A stretch of DNA of 64,000 nt. It comes from CAYWWM01 sp965198025 (GTDB lineage: Bacteria > Acidobacteriota > Terriglobia > 2-12-FULL-54-10). Below are positions 33,550 through 42,961 of this stretch, one piece after another; within the stretch, counting starts at the first letter, position 1; every line of letters begins with the position of its first letter. The stretch spans positions 1,922,001 to 1,986,000 of the forward strand of contig OZ240237.1 of assembly GCA_965198025.1 (NCBI GenBank), given 5' to 3'. Both the position numbers and the translations under genes were made by a program. Below the pieces are notes generated by a model. The model saw only the letters and a program-made list of their open reading frames with translations. It did no database searches and was not told the DNA's origin.

Positions 33550-35978
33550 GGTTGTCCTGCCCTCCTCATCTGAAATGGCGTGCTGTTGATGATACCTGCA
33601 ACGATGGCTGACCATCGGTAATCGTCGGGCGCCGCCTCCCGCACGATCTTGCGGACGGCGGGTTGATCGTAATATTCAATGCCACGGCCGAGGCCGTAAG
33701 TGAGAAGCTTTTCGGCGACCGCAGTGGCAAACTGCTCGGGATGTTTCAACAACTCGTTCCGGAGTCCGGCGGCACCCTCGAACTTGGTGCCGTCGGGAAG
33801 GATTCCCGAGGCGTCAACCGGCTTACCGGCCTCGGTGTCGCGCCACTGGCCCACGGCGTCGAAGTTATCCAGCGCGAAGCCCAGCGGATCCATGCGCCCG
33901 TGGCAGGAGGCGCAGATGGGGTTGGCGCGGTGCTGCTCCAGCAAATTGCGCACAGAAAGCTCCTCGCCCCCCTCACCTGTTTGCGGCAGGACCGCCTCCA
34001 CGTCGGGCGGAGGAGGAGCCGGAGGGGTAGCCAGAATGTTTTCGAGCACCCACTTGCCGCGCAGCGTCGGCGAGGTTCGGGTAGCGTACGAAGTGACCAT
34101 CAGGATGCTTCCCTGGCCCAGCAGTCCCCGCCGACTCTCGTCGGCCAACTGCACGCGCCGGAAGTGGCTGCCGTAAATGTTCGGTATCCCGTAGTGCCGC
34201 GCCAAACGTTCGTTGAGGAACGTATAGTCGGCGTTCAACAGGTCGAGCACGCTGCGGTCCTCGTGGATCGTGCTTCCGAAGAACAGCCTGGTTTCTTCCA
34301 TGAGCGCTTCGCGCAGATTTTCTTCGAAATCGGGGAACAACTCGGGGTCGGGAGCTGCCGCCGCTACGTTGCGCAAGTAGAGCCACTGCCCGGCGAAATT
34401 GTTTACCAAAGCCTCGGAACGAGGATCGGCGATCATCCGCCGCACCTGCTGTTCCAGGACCGCAGGATCTCTCAACTGCCCCTGTTCGGCCACGTCCAGA
34501 AGCTCATCGTCGGGGATGCTGCTCCAGAGGAAAAACGACATCCGCGAGGCCAATTCGAAATCGTTGATCGGATACGCGGCGCCCGGCGCTACGTTGGCCG
34601 GATCGTTCTCGACGTGGAACAGGAAGGCCGGACTCACCAGGATTCTCCGCAGCGCCAACCCGATCCCTGCCTCAAAGCCCCCTTGACTTCGTCCCTCGTC
34701 ATAGAAGGTAAGCAGCGTCCGCATCTCCTGCTCCGTGGCCGGCCGGCGATACGCGCGACGGGCTAAGGAGGTGAGAATCCTCTTGGCGCAGATTTCTTCA
34801 TCCTCGCTGCCGGTGGGCTGGCACACGAAGATCTTGCTGCGGCTCGGCGTTTCCCCCGGCCCGGTGGCGTCGAAGGGGCCGCTGATGATGACATTCGCGA
34901 CGGCCGGTTCGCCTTGCGTATAGTCCTTGTACTTGGCCGCAGCCCCAAGACCCGTCTGGCGCGGTCGCCAGGGACCCTCCGACATGGTAGTTTCATTCAA
35001 GAAGGTGACCGCCACCGCCTGCGCGCCCGCGTTGGCGGAAAAACGCACTTGCAAGTCCTCGTCCGCGTTTCGTTCGTACTGGGTCTGCGCCGGATCGCCG
35101 TAGGTTACGAAAACTGACTCCGACCGGCCCAAGCGCACGCCGCCGACGGTGAACAGCTTGACGCGCTCCCCATCGACGCGGACATCAAGTTGCCGTTCCT
35201 CACCGAGGCCTCTGACAAAATTGTCCGGATCGCGCTGCAGGATAATCTTGATTTCATACTCGCCGTCGAGGGCGAAGTGATGGTTGATGGCGATTCCACC
35301 GCGGGAGCCAAACGGCATCGCCTCGCTCATGCGGTCATCCTGCATCAGGAGAGTGGGAACACTATACGTCTTAGACCCCGGCTGGATCGTCGGATCGCCG
35401 ATCGCTAGGCGACGGACCCGCTGGGCCACCGACATGTATCGTTCCAGCAGCACCGGCGATACCGAAAGGACGTCTCCGATGTTGTCGAATCCAAAACCCG
35501 AATCGTCGGCGGGCAAATACGACGGGATGTCAATCGCGTTCGTGTCAATTGCCAGCAGGTCGCGAACCGCGTTGACGTATTCCGCGCGGTTGAGGCGAGA
35601 GACGATCGGCCTTCCAGGGTCCGGCTCGGCGGCGGCCGCGCGGTCCAGCGTCGTCTCCAGGTACGTGGCGAACCCGTCGTAGGTGGCCGGATCCGGCCGC
35701 GGCACGCCGGCCGGGGGCATCGCCGCGGTGCGAAGCTTGCGAATCACTTTTTCCCACACTTGCGGATTGGCCGTGGGGTTCTCAACATCCATCTGATCCA
35801 GCAGGAGCTCCGCGGTGCGAAGGCGTTCATTGTGGCAGGTGATGCAGTAGCGGTTGAGGACTCCACTAAACTGGGAGGCATCGGAAGGAGAGGGTTCTGA
35901 GGATTGCTGTCCGGCTGCCTGGGGGGAACCGATTCCGGCTAGGGTGATTGCGATCCAGAATGCGAACACTCTCTTCAT
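33546..35978 (-). CDS. DUF1592-family exported cytochrome-like protein
   Basis: The protein has 810 residues: signal peptide, a planctomycete-type cytochrome site CITCH (~45-49), DUF1587 (EYVNAVRDLLAI), a carbohydrate-binding-like middle region, DUF1595, DUF1592 (LASRMSFFLWSSIPDDELL), DUF1588 with a second haem site CASCH (CASCHGRMDPLGFALDNFD), and DUF1585 at the end. This modular chain is the standard form of the family. Together with DUF1552 it is thought to act at the cell surface, perhaps in polymer oxidation or electron flow, but this is unproven. Confidence 0.92.
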   Translation of the reverse strand: MKRVFAFWIAITLAGIGSPQAAGQQSSEPSPSDASQFSGVLNRYCITCHNERLRTAELLLDQMDVENPTANPQVWEKVIRKLRTAAMPPAGVPRPDPATYDGFATYLETTLDRAAAAEPDPGRPIVSRLNRAEYVNAVRDLLAIDTNAIDIPSYLPADDSGFGFDNIGDVLSVSPVLLERYMSVAQRVRRLAIGDPTIQPGSKTYSVPTLLMQDDRMSEAMPFGSRGGIAINHHFALDGEYEIKIILQRDPDNFVRGLGEERQLDVRVDGERVKLFTVGGVRLGRSESVFVTYGDPAQTQYERNADEDLQVRFSANAGAQAVAVTFLNETTMSEGPWRPRQTGLGAAAKYKDYTQGEPAVANVIISGPFDATGPGETPSRSKIFVCQPTGSEDEEICAKRILTSLARRAYRRPATEQEMRTLLTFYDEGRSQGGFEAGIGLALRRILVSPAFLFHVENDPANVAPGAAYPINDFELASRMSFFLWSSIPDDELLDVAEQGQLRDPAVLEQQVRRMIADPRSEALVNNFAGQWLYLRNVAAAAPDPELFPDFEENLREALMEETRLFFGSTIHEDRSVLDLLNADYTFLNERLARHYGIPNIYGSHFRRVQLADESRRGLLGQGSILMVTSYATRTSPTLRGKWVLENILATPPAPPPPDVEAVLPQTGEGGEELSVRNLLEQHRANPICASCHGRMDPLGFALDNFDAVGQWRDTEAGKPVDASGILPDGTKFEGAAGLRNELLKHPEQFATAVAEKLLTYGLGRGIEYYDQPAVRKIVREAAPDDYRWSAIVAGIINSTPFQMRRAGQP

Positions 35979-36176
35979 CTCAAACCCTCCACTCCCTATT
36001 CACTTGTAAGAACCGTTGCCGGTGCGCAGAAGCAAACAAATAGAAACACAAGACAACCCATCGCGGTCGCTTGGTCAAGTCCCCATCATTCCACCCGCCG
36101 TGAAAACCGAATCTTCCCGAAACGTCACCTGTATCATCTCTATCCAGATAGAATGTGTCAAGGGAAAAATAACGGT

Positions 36177-36194
36177 GACAGAAAGGGCTTGACA
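36177..36194. repeat. 18-bp direct repeat, left copy
   Basis: GACAGAAAGGGCTTGACA, identical to 36833-36850. The repeats lie 656 bases apart and enclose the nuclease-like gene. Confidence 0.8.
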
Positions 36195-36197
36195 TAC

Positions 36198-36815
36198 ATG
36201 ACTAGACATGAAGATGAAGTGGACAATAACCCAAGGAACTCAAACTTGCATCGGCACATTCAGGCCATGCTCATGCAACGGTACGATACGCCCGTCATGA
36301 ACAACGTTTATCGCGCCGATTATGTCGAATGTTTGGTCGCGTTTACGCTCGGGACTGACTGGTGGCTTACCTGGACGCACGGCTGGGACTGGGCTGCATG
36401 GGATATTCAGCACACGTCCGGGGCCCGGCTTGAGGTCAAGCAAGCCGCGGCGAGGCAATCATGGGACCATAAGACACCCGCACGGCGTCGCGTTCCCCGC
36501 TTTGACATCGCGCCCCGCACCGGCTACTGGACACAGGACGGGAGCCGATGGGTGGACTCTCCGGGGCGTATGGCGGATCTTTATGTTTTCGCATGGCATG
36601 GCGAGAGCCGAGACGGATACGCCGATCACCGTGATACCAATCAATGGCTATTCTTCGTCGTGGCAGAGCAAGATTTACCCAAGAACCGAAAGCTCATTGG
36701 GTTGACAGGACTCAAAGCAATCGTCTCTCCGTGCCAAATCGCGAATCTTAAGCGCGAAGTCGAGAACGCATGCCCCGCACGAGAACCACTCAAGGCCGCG
36801 TTCGAACACGTCTAA
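36198..36815 (+). CDS. Orphan PD-(D/E)XK-like nuclease
   Basis: About 205 residues from ATG 36198 (ATG 36153 in the same frame spans the repeat). The core WDWAAWDIQHTSGARLEVKQ has Asp...Glu-x-Lys spacing of PD-(D/E)XK nucleases, followed by AARQSW. Then come FDIAPRTGYW, GRMADLYVFAWHGE, and a QWLFFVVAEQDLP strand. I recall similar conserved proteins without experimental role. No methyltransferase lies nearby. The gene is exactly enclosed by an 18-bp direct repeat that contains the -35 box of the next gene's promoter, so it looks like an inserted cassette. No ribosome-binding site is obvious. Confidence 0.6.
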   Translation: MTRHEDEVDNNPRNSNLHRHIQAMLMQRYDTPVMNNVYRADYVECLVAFTLGTDWWLTWTHGWDWAAWDIQHTSGARLEVKQAAARQSWDHKTPARRRVPRFDIAPRTGYWTQDGSRWVDSPGRMADLYVFAWHGESRDGYADHRDTNQWLFFVVAEQDLPKNRKLIGLTGLKAIVSPCQIANLKREVENACPAREPLKAAFEHV

Positions 36816-36832
36816 TCATGTATGTAATCCCC

Positions 36833-36850
36833 GACAGAAAGGGCTTGACA
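36833..36850. repeat. 18-bp direct repeat, right copy
   Basis: Identical to 36177-36194. Its last six bases are the TTGACA of the promoter below. Confidence 0.8.
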
Positions 36851-36872
36851 AGCAGGTTCGCCGGCATATAGT
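36845..36872 (+). promoter_or_regulatory. Sigma-70-type promoter of the ankyrin gene
   Basis: TTGACA (36845-36850), a 16-base spacer, then TATAGT (36867-36872), 43 bases before the ankyrin start codon. The left repeat also keeps the TTGACA but has no matching -10 box. Confidence 0.6.
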
Positions 36873-36915
36873 CCGCGATAATTGAAGGTAGCGAAAGAAA
36901 TGGAAGGAGACGGCT

Positions 36916-38451
36916 ATGCGCGTCAGAACTAGGGTCTTGATCGGCATGGGAATTGTGGTGGCGTTTTCGGCCGCCGGTTTCGCTGCGGAGGCGGATCTGG
37001 TGGAAGCCGTAGAGAAAGGTGACCGAGCGGCAGTCCGGAACTTGCTGGGGCAGGACGTCGACGTGAATGTGGCCCGAGCGGACGGAACAACCGCGCTGGC
37101 CTGGGCCGTGCACCGCAATGATGCGGAGACGGCGGACCTTCTGATCGCCGCCGATGCCGACGTGAACGTGGCGAACGAATACGGCGTGACGCCTCTTGCG
37201 CTGGCCTGCACCAACCGCAATACAGCAATGATCGGCAAGCTGCTGGATGCCGGAGCGAACCCGAACGCAGCCCAGTGGACCGGAGAAACGCCGGCCATGA
37301 CGTGCGCGCGCACCGGCAGTGTGGACGGATTGAGAGCGTTGCTGGACCAAGGCGGCGAACCGAACGCCCGAGAGTCGCAGAAAGGCCAGACTGCCTTGAT
37401 GTGGGCGGTGGCGGGGAAACACGACGATGCCGCGCGGCTGCTGATTGAGCGCGGCGCCGATGTGCAGGCCCGTTCGGAAAGTGGTTTCACGGCCCTGATG
37501 TTCGCGGGCCAGCAGGGAGCTCTGGAGATTGCCAAGATACTGGTGGCGGCGGGTGCGGATGTGAACGCTTCGACCCCGGAGAACGGGAGCGCGCTGGTCG
37601 TGGCAAGCGCCAGCGGACACGAGGATGCAGCTGTCTACTTGGTTGAGAACGGTGCAGACCCGAACTTCCAGGACGCCGACGGGATTACGGCCTTGCACTA
37701 CGCCGCGCAGAAAGGCATGACTGTCGTCAGCGGCGTGGACAACGACCCGTACCTGGCATACCTGTTCCGACCAAACATGCGGGAACTGGCCAAGGCGTTG
37801 CTGGACAACGGCGCGGACCCGAATGTACGGATCGCGAAGCCGCCGTCCCGCTTGATGCTGATGTACCGGCCGCGGCTGCGCCTGGCCGGTGCAACACCGT
37901 TCTTCCTGGCCGCCGCAACGGGCGACATCGAATTGATGCGCATCCTAACCGCCGGGGGCGCTGATCCCCGCATTCCGACCGAAGCGAATACGTCGCCGTT
38001 GATGGCCGCGGTGGGAATGGGCTGGGTACCCCGGAACATTGGGATGCGCTCCGCTGAGGAAAAGAAGGCCGCTCTGGAAGCTGTCCGGCTGGCAGTGGAG
38101 CTTGGCAACGAGGTCAATGCCACAGGGGAGAGAGGCATGGCCGCGCTGCACGGAGCGGCCAGCCAGGGCTCTGAATCCATCATTGAGTTCCTGGCGAGCC
38201 AGGGCGCCGACGTGAACCTGATGGATACGTGCGGTCAGACTCCACTGAGCATGGCGCAGGGAGATCCAGGGGGCCTGGTGGACCGGTCGGACCGGTTTAA
38301 GGTCTCTCAGGGCGCCGTAGACCTGCTGCTCGAACTGGGCGCCGACCCCCGGATTCAGCCACTCGCTCCCGTGCCGCAGTGCCAGGATACCCGGCACAAC
38401 GCGGGCAAAGACTTCGAATACGGCGACTATGAGGGGAAGTCTCCACTCTAA
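36916..38451 (+). CDS. Exported ankyrin-repeat protein
   Basis: The protein has 511 residues: a signal peptide (VLIGMGIVVAFSAAGFAAEA) and then about eleven ankyrin repeats from residue ~25 (for example GTTALAWAVHRNDAETADLL, GFTALMFAGQQGALEIAKIL, GITALHYAAQKG). Two longer insertions occur near residues 270-310 and 375-400. Ankyrin repeats bind proteins; exported forms are common in Acidobacteria without known partners. ATG 36916 follows AAGGAG. A 11-bp GC hairpin at 38467-38495 follows the stop. Confidence 0.9.
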   Translation: MRVRTRVLIGMGIVVAFSAAGFAAEADLVEAVEKGDRAAVRNLLGQDVDVNVARADGTTALAWAVHRNDAETADLLIAADADVNVANEYGVTPLALACTNRNTAMIGKLLDAGANPNAAQWTGETPAMTCARTGSVDGLRALLDQGGEPNARESQKGQTALMWAVAGKHDDAARLLIERGADVQARSESGFTALMFAGQQGALEIAKILVAAGADVNASTPENGSALVVASASGHEDAAVYLVENGADPNFQDADGITALHYAAQKGMTVVSGVDNDPYLAYLFRPNMRELAKALLDNGADPNVRIAKPPSRLMLMYRPRLRLAGATPFFLAAATGDIELMRILTAGGADPRIPTEANTSPLMAAVGMGWVPRNIGMRSAEEKKAALEAVRLAVELGNEVNATGERGMAALHGAASQGSESIIEFLASQGADVNLMDTCGQTPLSMAQGDPGGLVDRSDRFKVSQGAVDLLLELGADPRIQPLAPVPQCQDTRHNAGKDFEYGDYEGKSPL

Positions 38452-38466
38452 TCGCTATCCGATCGC

Positions 38467-38495
38467 GATCCGGGCGGGGCGAGTCCGCCCGGATC
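38467..38495 (+). terminator. Possible terminator hairpin after the ankyrin gene
   Basis: GATCCGGGCGG pairs exactly with CCGCCCGGATC across a 7-base loop, 16 bases after the stop. There is no T run, so it may act weakly or only stabilise the mRNA end. Confidence 0.45.
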
Positions 38496-38625
38496 ATCCC
38501 TCCACCAGCGCAAGCAATCGAATCGCCCTGCACGCGAAAAGGGAACGAGCACGGCATGCCCTTGCCGATTGGCCGTGGGCGATGGCCATTCTGCAACGAT
38601 TCAAAATCTTTCGAGGAATGCAGCC

Positions 38626-39813
38626 ATGCTAACTCGCCGCAAGTTTCTCCAGGCAACCGCAACGGCAACCGCCTTTGCTGTCTCAGGGGCGCCGCGTCTT
38701 TTGGCGATGGAATACGATCTGCTGGTCAAGGGCGGGCGGGTGCTGGACCCCAGCCAGGGGATTGACCGGGTGATGGACGTTGCGATCAGCGGAGGACGAA
38801 TCGCAGCTCTCGAGAGCAATCTGCCAGAGGGGGATGCAACGGAGGTAATCAACGCCGCGAGCAAGCTGGTTACGCCGGGACTCATTGATATCCACTCCCA
38901 CGTGGCCGATCCGGCCATGCCGCCCGCGCACTGCCTCGCAACGGGCGTTACAGCGCAGGTGGACGCCGGCTCGAAAGGAGCCGACAACGTGGCTGACCTC
39001 GTTGCAGTTGCCAACACGGCTCCGAACCGCGTCCGCATCTTTCTGAATCTGGCTAGGCGCGGACTGGGCGGAGGCGTCGGCGAGTTGCTCGACTTCGCAA
39101 ACGCGGACGCTGCAGCGGCCAGACGGGCGATTGAGACGCACGGCGACGCCATGATCGGAGTGAAAGCGCGTCTCTCCCGTTCGGTGGTGGGCGAGCGCGA
39201 TCTGGACGCCATCCGGCGCGCCCGTGAAGTTACGGATCCCTTGAACCGCTTGCTGATGCTGCATGTGGGCCAGACATATTCTCCGATGCCCGCGATTCTG
39301 GCCCTGCTGCGGCAGGGCGACATAGTCACGCACATGTATTCCCCGCCCCCGAACGGGATCCTCGACGAGAACGGGCGCGTGTTTCCGGAAGTGCGGGAAG
39401 CCCGGCGGCGGGGCATCTTGTTCGATGTCGGGAATGGAAGAAATAATCACATTACCTGGGAAGTCGCCGAGCGGGCCATGGAGCAGGACTTTCCTCCAGA
39501 CACGATTTCGTCCGACCTGACGGCGCCGGGCATGACGTTCCGGGTGTTCGATTTCCCGACGGTGTTATCAAAGTTCCTGGTGCTCGGAATGCCACTCGAC
39601 CGGGTGATCGCCTGCGGGACTGTTAACGCGGCTCGTGCCATCCCGGCGTTCGGGGAACTGGGGACGTTGCACGTTGGCGCTCCCGCCGACGTTGCTGTGT
39701 TCGAATTGCAGCAGGGCGATTTCGAATTTGTGGACAACGTGGACGGCAAGCGGATCGGTCGCCAAAAACTGCTGGCGAATGCCGTGATTGCTGCCGGCAA
39801 GAGGGTGCGGTGA
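38626..39813 (+). CDS. Tat-exported amidohydrolase (dihydroorotase-like superfamily)
   Basis: The protein has 395 residues with Tat-like signal LTRRKFLQATATATAF. It has YDLLVKGGRVLDPSQGIDRV, the metal-binding GLIDIHSHV, a carboxylated-lysine candidate in GVKARLSRS, His in LMLHVGQT and DIVTHMYSP, and a late SSDLTAPG Asp. It matches the amidohydrolase/deacetylase group with roles in N-acyl or ring-amide hydrolysis. The substrate is unknown. ATG 38626 is preceded by GAGGAATG. Confidence 0.85.
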   Translation: MLTRRKFLQATATATAFAVSGAPRLLAMEYDLLVKGGRVLDPSQGIDRVMDVAISGGRIAALESNLPEGDATEVINAASKLVTPGLIDIHSHVADPAMPPAHCLATGVTAQVDAGSKGADNVADLVAVANTAPNRVRIFLNLARRGLGGGVGELLDFANADAAAARRAIETHGDAMIGVKARLSRSVVGERDLDAIRRAREVTDPLNRLLMLHVGQTYSPMPAILALLRQGDIVTHMYSPPPNGILDENGRVFPEVREARRRGILFDVGNGRNNHITWEVAERAMEQDFPPDTISSDLTAPGMTFRVFDFPTVLSKFLVLGMPLDRVIACGTVNAARAIPAFGELGTLHVGAPADVAVFELQQGDFEFVDNVDGKRIGRQKLLANAVIAAGKRVR

Positions 39814-39852
39814 GGACCGACCCTGCAGCGGAGGCGAAACGATTCTTCGCCT

Positions 39853-40878
39853 TCACGCGGAGAAGAACGCATTGAACTCCGCAAAGACCTGGTCCGGGAC
39901 CTCCTCCATCAGCAAGTGGCCGCCGGGCAGAGCCCTTCCCCGTACATTCACGGCCTTCTCTCGCCACAGGCTGAGAACGTCTCCGAAGAACCGCGGCAGA
40001 TTGCCGCGTCCGGCCCACAGTGCCAGGACCGGGCACGCGATCTTCTGGTCCCAGTCGGCTTCGTCGGTTTCGAAATCGATCCCGGCCCCTGCGCGCCAGT
40101 CCTCGCAAACCGCATGAATGGTGCCGGGATTGCTGTAGCAGCGCAGGTATTCCGCGAACACTTCATCCGAAACGGTCCCGGGAGCTGCCCGGCGGAACGA
40201 CCTCCCCAGATAGAACTCCACGCTGTTTTCGATCAGCGTTTCCGGAAGCGGGGCGGGCTGCGCACGGAAAAACCAGTGGTAGTACTGCATGGCGAAGTCC
40301 TTGTCGACGTTGCGGTACATGGTAAGGCTCGGCAGGTTATCGAGCGCGGCAAAATGGGTCACTCGATCCGGATAGTCCAGCGCCAAGCGCGTCGCGACGC
40401 GCGCACCCCGGTCGTGCCCGGCCACAGCAAAGCGATCGAAGCCGAGCTGCGTCATGACTTCTGCCATATCCTGGCCCATAGCGCGTTTCGAGTAGTTAAC
40501 GTGGCTGGGGCCGTCGGGGGGTTTGCTGCTGTCGCCATAGCCTCGCAGGTCGGCGGCCACGACGGAAAACCGCTGGGCCAGACGCGGAGCCACTTTGCGC
40601 CACGCCAGATGGGTCTCAGGATGCCCGTGCAGCAGCAGCACCGCCGGTCCGCTTCCGCCCGCCACGAGCTGAATCGTCGCGCCTGAGGTCTGGACGCGCA
40701 TCTGCCGGAAGCCCGGGTAGAGTCTCGCAGTCACCGGGTTATTACTCGGCTGCGCTGAAGTCTGCGGCGCCACAGCGCCCTCCAACCCCGTGGCAGTGAC
40801 GAGACTGGAGCCCTGGGTGGCGGCAAGCAGCCCCAAGGAACCTTTCAGAAAATTACGTCGGTGCATATTGGCCGGCAT
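39853..40878 (-). CDS. Exported haloacetate-dehalogenase-like alpha/beta hydrolase
   Basis: The protein has 341 residues. ATG 40878 has GGAGG upstream. The N-terminus RRNFLKGSLG looks like a Tat signal. Motifs: LLLHGHPETHLAWR, AADLRGYGDSSKP, nucleophile VAGHDRGARVATRLALDYPD (Asp followed by the two Arg of the carboxylate pocket), YYHWFFRAQP (His-Trp halide pocket) and GGHLLMEE (catalytic His). These are the fluoroacetate-dehalogenase hallmarks. CEDWRAG replaces the more usual DYRAG. Known enzymes act in the cytosol, so export is unusual; an epoxide hydrolase is the alternative. Confidence 0.78.
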   Translation of the reverse strand: MPANMHRRNFLKGSLGLLAATQGSSLVTATGLEGAVAPQTSAQPSNNPVTARLYPGFRQMRVQTSGATIQLVAGGSGPAVLLLHGHPETHLAWRKVAPRLAQRFSVVAADLRGYGDSSKPPDGPSHVNYSKRAMGQDMAEVMTQLGFDRFAVAGHDRGARVATRLALDYPDRVTHFAALDNLPSLTMYRNVDKDFAMQYYHWFFRAQPAPLPETLIENSVEFYLGRSFRRAAPGTVSDEVFAEYLRCYSNPGTIHAVCEDWRAGAGIDFETDEADWDQKIACPVLALWAGRGNLPRFFGDVLSLWREKAVNVRGRALPGGHLLMEEVPDQVFAEFNAFFSA

Positions 40879-41042
40879 GGCGATTCCTCCTTAAAAAAGC
40901 AAATGAGCAATTATAGGGCAAATGAGACGATTCCGGACTGAGCCCGGTCCAGCCGGCAGGAGTTCAATAACCGTTTTCAATCACTGGAGCGTCGGATATA
41001 CTGTAGCCGTCAGCAATGCCACTAAGGAATGAGAATGATCGA

Positions 41043-42956
41043 ATGAAAACCAATTTCGCCTTCCTGTCGCTCGTGTTGTTTGTTCTGAGCGAGACTTTCC
41101 TGCAAGCGCAGACGCCGGATGGAGAGTGGCGCTATTTTGCCGGAGACGCCGCTTCCACACACTATTCGCGACTCACGCAGATCAATAAGAGCAATGTGAT
41201 CCGACTCCGGGCCGCGTGGGAGTGGACAACGGGCGAGAGGCCGCGTCCGCAATACGGCAACGACTCGGGGCCTACGCCCTTTGAGGCCACGCCGCTGATG
41301 ATCGGTGGCTTGCTGTACGTGCCTACGCCGTTCGGCGGAGTGGTGGCTCTGGACGCCGCCACAGGCGAGGAACATTGGAACTACAACTCACCGGCGCATA
41401 CGTGGCAGACGCAATATCCTCCGGCATCCTGGATGAAGCAGCGCGGGCTGGCGGCTTGGACGGACGGGCAGCGAACCCGAATTTTCTTTCCCAGCGCCGG
41501 ACGCCTGATCGCCTTGGACGCCGAGACGGGCCGGCCCATTGCCGGTTTCGGAAGCGAAGGCATTGCCGACCTGACGGAGAACCTCGCGTGGGAATTGCAG
41601 GACAAACGGCACTACTTCAACACCTCCCCGCCCGTCGTCTATAAGGACCTGATCATTCTTGGCAGCGCCATCCCGGATTCGTTTGTCTATCCGCAGAATC
41701 CTCCGGGTGACATTCAAGCCTTCGACGTGCGGACGGGAGATTTCGTGTGGAGCTTCCATACCGTTCCGCAACCCGGGGAGTTCGGCAACGAGACTTGGGA
41801 GGACGAATCCTGGAGTCGGACGGGCCACGCCAACGCCTGGCCTCCGATGACGCTCGATGAAGAGCGCGGGCTGCTCTACATCCCGCTGACCAGCCCCGGC
41901 AACGACTACTACGGCGGCGACCGTAAGGGAGACAACCTGTTTTCCGGCTCCCTGGTTTGTCTCGACGCCAATACAGGCGAGCGCAAATGGCATTTTCAAG
42001 CCGTCCACCACGACGTGTGGGACTACGATGGGGTGATGACGCCGAGTCTGTTGACGATCCGTGTGGATGGAAGAACGATTGACGCGGTGGCCGCGGTATC
42101 GAAGACCGGCTATACCTATGTATTCGACCGGGTGACGGGCCAGCCGGTGTGGCCGATCGAGGAGCGCCCCGTCCCGCAGACCGATATCACCGGTGAACAA
42201 ACCGCACCGACGCAGCCCTTCCCCACCAAACCCCCGCCATTTGTCTCGCCGGGATTCACGCGCGACGACGTCGTGGACTTCACGCCGGAAATCCGGGCCC
42301 GGGCGATGGAGATGCTGGAAGGTCTGCGGTTTGGCCCGATCTTCACTCCGCCTTCGAAGGAAGGTACTGTGATGCGGCCCAGCAACATCGGAGGGGCCAA
42401 CTGGGGTGGCTCTTCCGCCGATCCGGATCGCGGCATCCTCTACGTCAAGGCAAAGACCACGATCAGCATCGTCACGCTGGAGGAACGGCAGGAGGAGCCG
42501 GGTTCCGATCCTCCGCGGGGTTGGTCTTATTTTCCGTACAGACACACGCTGGATCGGCCCACCTTGAACGAAGCAATCCATCTCAGCAAGCCCCCGTACG
42601 GAACCATTACGGCCATCGACCTGAACCAGGGCGAGATCCTCTGGCAGGTTCCCTCAGGTGACATTCCGGAGATGCGCAACGACCCGATGATGCGGGGTGT
42701 GAATCCGCCGCCGCTAGGCGCCATTGGAAACGCGGGGCTGTTGGTCACGGCGGGCGGCCTGCTGTTCACCGCACCTGGAGACAACAAGCTCTACGCTCTC
42801 GACCAGGAGAGCGGCGCAGTCCTGTGGGCGGGAGATCTCCCGCACGGCGCCCAAGGCACACCCATGACTTACCGGAGCAGCGACGGCCGGCAGTTTGTGG
42901 TTGTGGCCACCGGAGAGGGCAGCGACGCAACCCTGGTCGCCTTCGCTTTGCCTTAA
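41043..42956 (+). CDS. PQQ-dependent dehydrogenase (exported quinoprotein)
   Basis: The protein has 637 residues: a signal peptide (FAFLSLVLFVLSETFLQAQ), then tryptophan-docking propeller blades (W-x-D-x-G-x-x-x-W types such as ALDAATGEEHWNYNSPA, CLDANTGERKWHFQAVHHDV, AIDLNQGEILWQVPSGD). The HHDVWDYD segment and a PSNIGGANWGG motif are typical of the membrane-glucose/alcohol dehydrogenase-like class. It oxidises alcohols or sugars in the periplasm with PQQ; the substrate is not readable. No haem motif is present. ATG 41043 is preferred to ATG 41016 because it starts the signal peptide. Confidence 0.87.
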   Translation: MKTNFAFLSLVLFVLSETFLQAQTPDGEWRYFAGDAASTHYSRLTQINKSNVIRLRAAWEWTTGERPRPQYGNDSGPTPFEATPLMIGGLLYVPTPFGGVVALDAATGEEHWNYNSPAHTWQTQYPPASWMKQRGLAAWTDGQRTRIFFPSAGRLIALDAETGRPIAGFGSEGIADLTENLAWELQDKRHYFNTSPPVVYKDLIILGSAIPDSFVYPQNPPGDIQAFDVRTGDFVWSFHTVPQPGEFGNETWEDESWSRTGHANAWPPMTLDEERGLLYIPLTSPGNDYYGGDRKGDNLFSGSLVCLDANTGERKWHFQAVHHDVWDYDGVMTPSLLTIRVDGRTIDAVAAVSKTGYTYVFDRVTGQPVWPIEERPVPQTDITGEQTAPTQPFPTKPPPFVSPGFTRDDVVDFTPEIRARAMEMLEGLRFGPIFTPPSKEGTVMRPSNIGGANWGGSSADPDRGILYVKAKTTISIVTLEERQEEPGSDPPRGWSYFPYRHTLDRPTLNEAIHLSKPPYGTITAIDLNQGEILWQVPSGDIPEMRNDPMMRGVNPPPLGAIGNAGLLVTAGGLLFTAPGDNKLYALDQESGAVLWAGDLPHGAQGTPMTYRSSDGRQFVVVATGEGSDATLVAFALP

Positions 42957-42961
42957 CTTAC

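Noticed and set aside
36178..36850. CRISPR or tandem-repeat explanation for the 18-bp repeats
   Set aside because: Only two copies, 656 bases apart, enclosing one gene; no array anywhere in the window.
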